Shown here one piece after another: positions 61,642 through 64,000 of a stretch of 64,000 nt of DNA; the first letter of the stretch is position 1, and every line of letters begins with the position of its first letter. Under the pieces are notes generated by a model. It searched no databases. It had not been told where the DNA came from and was given only the letters and a program-made list of their open reading frames with translations. Source of the DNA: Cellulomonas endophytica. GTDB lineage: Bacteria; Actinomycetota; Actinomycetes; Actinomycetales; Cellulomonadaceae. The DNA lies in the NCBI RefSeq assembly GCF_004123805.1, contig NZ_RWJX01000017.1:1-64000 (forward strand), read 5' to 3'. The position numbers were made by a program, and so were the translations under genes.

Positions 61642-62238
61642 GTGGGCGAGACGCCGCTGCGGGTCGTGGTGGTGGGCGACGAGCTGGCCGCGGGGGTGGG
61701 CGACCCCCGGGCCCTGGGCTGGGTCGGGCGCGTCGCCGCGCGCACCCTCACCGCCGACCCGCTCACCGTCCTCACGCTCGCGGTCCCCGGCGAGACGAGC
61801 AGCGCGCTCGGCGCCCGGTGGGAGGACGAGACCGTCCGCCGGCTCGCGCCCGACGCGGACAACCGCCTCGTCGTGGCGCTGGGCCGGGCCGACCTCACCT
61901 CCGGCCTGTCGCTGGCGCGCAGCCGCCTGAACCTCGCCAACGTGCTCGACGTGGCCGAGCAGCGCCACCTGCCCACGTTCGTCGTCGGGCCGCCGCCCGG
62001 GGCGCCCGCGGACGGCCCGCGCATCCAGGACCTGTCCGCCGCCTGGGCCGACGTGGCGACGCGGCGACGCGTGCCCTACGTCGACACGTACGGGCCGCTC
62101 GCCGCGCACGAGCAGTGGCTGTCCGACCTCGCCGCCCACCACGGCGTGCCCGGGCAGGCGGGCTACGGGCTCATGGCGTGGCTCGTGCTGCACACGGGCT
62201 GGCACGCCTGGCTCGGCGTGCCGGACGACACGCCCTGA
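61642..62238 (+). CDS. GDSL/SGNH-type hydrolase
   Basis: 198 residues. The block I position reads VVVVGDELAAGVGDPRALGW, with Glu where the nucleophile Ser of GDSL normally lies. Later blocks are LVVALGRADLTSG (Asn of GxND replaced by Arg-Ala-Asp) and a C-terminal LAAHHGVPGQAGYGLMA instead of the usual DGxHP. The fold assignment is sound, but the catalytic residues are largely lost, so activity is doubtful. GTG 61642 has GGAGGAG upstream. No signal peptide. Confidence 0.68.
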   Translation: MGETPLRVVVVGDELAAGVGDPRALGWVGRVAARTLTADPLTVLTLAVPGETSSALGARWEDETVRRLAPDADNRLVVALGRADLTSGLSLARSRLNLANVLDVAEQRHLPTFVVGPPPGAPADGPRIQDLSAAWADVATRRRVPYVDTYGPLAAHEQWLSDLAAHHGVPGQAGYGLMAWLVLHTGWHAWLGVPDDTP

Positions 62239-62265
62239 CGGTCGCGTCCGGCCGGTGCCGCCCGG

Positions 62266-63354
62266 TCAGCGGGTGGCGCCGGCCGAGCGCAGCGCGAGCG
62301 CCAGGTCCTGCGGCGCGGACGCCACGGCCAGCGCGTCCTCGAGCGCCACGGCCCCGTCCCGCACGAGCCGCTCGAGGTGCTGGTCGAACGTCTGCATGCC
62401 GTAGAAGCCCCCCTCCCGCACGAGGTCGAGCAGGGGCGGGGCGGCGTCGGGCTGCACGATGGCCTCCGCGGTCCGACCCGTGTTCACCAGCACCTCGAGC
62501 GCGGCGCAGCGGCCGAGGCCGTCGGCCCGGGGCACGAGACGCTGCGAGACGATGCCGCGCAGCGTCTGCGCCAGCGCCACCCGCACCTGCTGCTGCTCGT
62601 GCGGCGGGAAGAAGTCGACGATCCGGTTGACCGTCTCCGCGGCGTCGATGGTGTGCAGCGTCGACAGGACCAGGTGTCCCGTCTCGGCGGCCTGGAGCGC
62701 CGCGCGCACCGTCTCCGTGTCGCGCATCTCGCCGATGAGGATGACGTCCGGGTCCTGCCGCATGGCCGCACGCAGCGCCACGGTGACGTTGGCGGTGTCC
62801 TGGCGCACCTCGCGCTGCGAGACGATCGCCTTCTTGTCCGCGTGCAGCACCTCGATGGGGTCCTCGATCGTCACGATGACGACCTCGCGCAGCGTGTTGA
62901 CCAGGTCGACCATGGACGCCAGCGTCGTCGTCTTGCCCGAGCCGGTCGGCCCCGTGACGAGGACGAGCCCGCGCGGCTCGAGGGCCAGGCCGCCGACGAC
63001 CTCCGGCAGCCCGAGCTCGGACAGGGACTGCGCGCCGACGGCCACGCGCCGGAAGACGAGCCCGTCGGTGCCGCGCGCCTGGTAGGCGTTCACCCGGAAG
63101 CGCCCGACGCCGGGCAGCGAGTAGGCGAAGTCCGCCTCGTGCGTCCGGTGGAACGTCTCCGCGAGGTCGTCGGGGAGCACCTCGGCGAGGATCGCCCTCG
63201 TGTCCGCCGGGCGCAGGTCGTCGACCTCGAGGCGGCGCAGCCGGCCGTCCACCCGCACCCGCGGGGCCGACCCCACCTTGCAGTGCAGGTCGGACCCGCC
63301 CGACGCGACGAGGGCGTGCAGGAACGGGACCACGGACTGGGGCGCGTCGCTCAC
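62266..63354 (-). CDS. pilT: PilT-like twitching-motility ATPase
   Basis: 362 residues. An N-terminal PAS-like domain with GGSDLHCKVGSAPRVRVDG is followed by the GSPII_E core: Walker A TGPTGSGKTTT, Asp box IVTIEDPIEVLH, Walker B DPDVILIGEMRDTET, the His box LSTLHTIDAAETV and the AIRNLIRE-like region replaced by TAEAIVQPDA. It powers pilus retraction in type IVa systems. No pilB or pilC lies within the window. GTG 63354 is close to a G-rich stretch that may serve as ribosome site. Divergent from the bL37 gene. Confidence 0.87.
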   Translation of the reverse strand: MSDAPQSVVPFLHALVASGGSDLHCKVGSAPRVRVDGRLRRLEVDDLRPADTRAILAEVLPDDLAETFHRTHEADFAYSLPGVGRFRVNAYQARGTDGLVFRRVAVGAQSLSELGLPEVVGGLALEPRGLVLVTGPTGSGKTTTLASMVDLVNTLREVVIVTIEDPIEVLHADKKAIVSQREVRQDTANVTVALRAAMRQDPDVILIGEMRDTETVRAALQAAETGHLVLSTLHTIDAAETVNRIVDFFPPHEQQQVRVALAQTLRGIVSQRLVPRADGLGRCAALEVLVNTGRTAEAIVQPDAAPPLLDLVREGGFYGMQTFDQHLERLVRDGAVALEDALAVASAPQDLALALRSAGATR

Positions 63355-63522
63355 CCCCCTCGCATCGGCCGCGACGCGGCGGCGGTGAGCGGACGGGGCA
63401 CGGCTCCGACCGGCGGACCGGCCCTCCACCCCGTCCGGGGGCCGCCGTCCGGGTGGGGCGGCCCGGTGTGGGACCATGGGGGCGCACGGGCGCGCCGGCG
63501 CCCGACCCGGAGGAGAACACCC

Positions 63523-63597
63523 ATGAGCAAGCGAGGCCGCAAGCGCCGCGCCCGCAAGGGCAGCGCGTCGAACCACGGCAAGCGTCCCAACGCCTGA
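63523..63597 (+). CDS. Ribosomal protein bL37 (24 residues)
   Basis: A tiny, very basic protein beginning MSKRGRKRRARKG and ending NHGKRPNA, nearly matching the 24-residue bL37 found in mycobacterial 50S ribosomes. ATG 63523 has GGAGGAG at 63510-63516 with good spacing. A strong hairpin follows the stop. Such short genes are often missed in annotation. Confidence 0.85.
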   Translation: MSKRGRKRRARKGSASNHGKRPNA

Positions 63598-63633
63598 GCC
63601 GGTCCGTCGCGACCGGCCGGCAGGGCCGGCACG

Positions 63634-63668
63634 ACGAGGGCCCGGGTGCATCGCACCCGGGCCCTCGT
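63634..63668. terminator. Hairpin terminator
   Basis: A perfect 16-bp stem (63634-63649 with 63653-63668) and 3-nt loop between the convergent bL37 and rsrA genes. Confidence 0.88.
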
Positions 63669-63717
63669 GCTGCCCGCACCGACCCGCTCGGGTCCGCGCA
63701 CGGGGACGTCGGCGGTG

Positions 63718-64000
63718 TCAGTCCGCGGCGGCCTCGGCCGTCGTCGGGCCGGCCACGGTGGTGATCCGCAGCGCCGCGATCGTGCTGTGGATGCGCACGC
63801 GCAGCGCGGCCGGGGCCTGCTCCTGGCAGCCGCGGCGCACGAGGACCTTCATCGCCATGTCGACGTCGTGCTCCTTGACGCACCCGACGCAGCCGCCGTC
63901 CAGGTGGGCCCGGATGCGCGCGGCCTGGTCGGCCCCGAGCTCGTCGTCGAGGTACTCCCAAAGGCGCAGCATGGCCTCGTCGCAGTCGCAGCTCTGCGCG
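63718..64000 (-). CDS. rsrA: Mycothiol-system anti-sigma-R factor RsrA, 3' part
   Basis: The C-terminal 93 codons of a zinc-binding anti-sigma factor; the 5' end lies beyond the window. The frame enters from the right with AQSCDCDEAMLRLWEYLDDEL, of which the Cys-Asp-Cys and the following helix are typical, and continues with HLDGGCVGCVKEHDV. In RsrA the redox Zn site is a Cys plus His-x3-Cys-x2-Cys; here the spacing reads His-x4-Cys-x2-Cys. It would bind and inhibit SigR until disulfide stress. An internal ATG at 63972 is not the true start. Confidence 0.85.
   Translation of the reverse strand, partial: AQSCDCDEAMLRLWEYLDDELGADQAARIRAHLDGGCVGCVKEHDVDMAMKVLVRRGCQEQAPAALRVRIHSTIAALRITTVAGPTTAEAAAD

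Noticed and set aside
57757-62205. Very long open frame on the minus strand opposite kgd
   Set aside because: It is a GC-rich antisense shadow: His/Arg/Val-rich, without domains, while the plus strand carries an unmistakable Kgd.

Overview
The window is high-GC actinobacterial DNA. The evidence is a tmRNA with an actinobacterial-type tag (ADSKRTDFTLAA), a fused Kgd-type 2-oxoglutarate dehydrogenase, an RsrA mycothiol-system anti-sigma factor, the 24-residue ribosomal protein bL37, a Tad pilus operon and pervasive GTG starts with 4-base GTGA/ATGA overlaps. A motile member of the Micrococcales/Kineosporiales is plausible, but the genus cannot be fixed from the sequence.

Positions 1 to about 24,300 form an accessory island with visibly less extreme codon use than the rest. 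It opens with a metal-efflux operon on the minus strand (CmtR-like ArsR regulator, small cation transporter, methyltransferase-like membrane protein, CDF transporter running off the window). Next comes an intact IS3-family element with a 3-bp target duplication, inserted in a ferredoxin-like gene. Then follows a copper and cell-envelope block: response regulator and histidine kinase, P-type ATPase and CopZ with two CsoR-type operators, a VanY-like peptidase, a methyltransferase-like gene with lnt and an M23 peptidase, DUF305, DUF3105, a DUF418-like membrane protein, gamma-glutamyltransferase, an orphan FliL, an F510_1955-type lipoprotein, and an NlpC/P60 hydrolase behind a c-di-AMP riboswitch. 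Six copies of one 19-bp direct-repeat motif precede these transcription units, each oriented toward its gene. They look like the operators of the island's own response regulator and would tie copper export, lipoprotein acylation and wall hydrolases into one regulon. This is the most interesting feature of the window.

From 23,134 to 27,603 lie conjugation relics (DUF4913 and a broken VirD4/TraG coupling protein), two small DNA-binding proteins, a NERD-domain membrane protein and a tyrosine integrase. The integrase abuts the 3' end of ssrA (tmRNA, 27,683-28,047), the probable integration site.

From 28,000 onward the content is core chromosome: HtrA-like protease, an anti-sigma-type ATPase, LigC, SmpB, an EnvC/RipC-like M23 peptidase with FtsX and FtsE, release factor 2, a heptose-type sugar block (GT9, HldE, GT2), a patatin, a Rho_N-domain protein, the Tad pilus operon (with an apparent frameshift in tadC), an aldose epimerase, a DsbA/FrnE protein, an M15 peptidase, two CNNM/CorC-type CBS proteins, a second two-component system, Kgd, a GDSL hydrolase, PilT, bL37 and the 3' part of rsrA.
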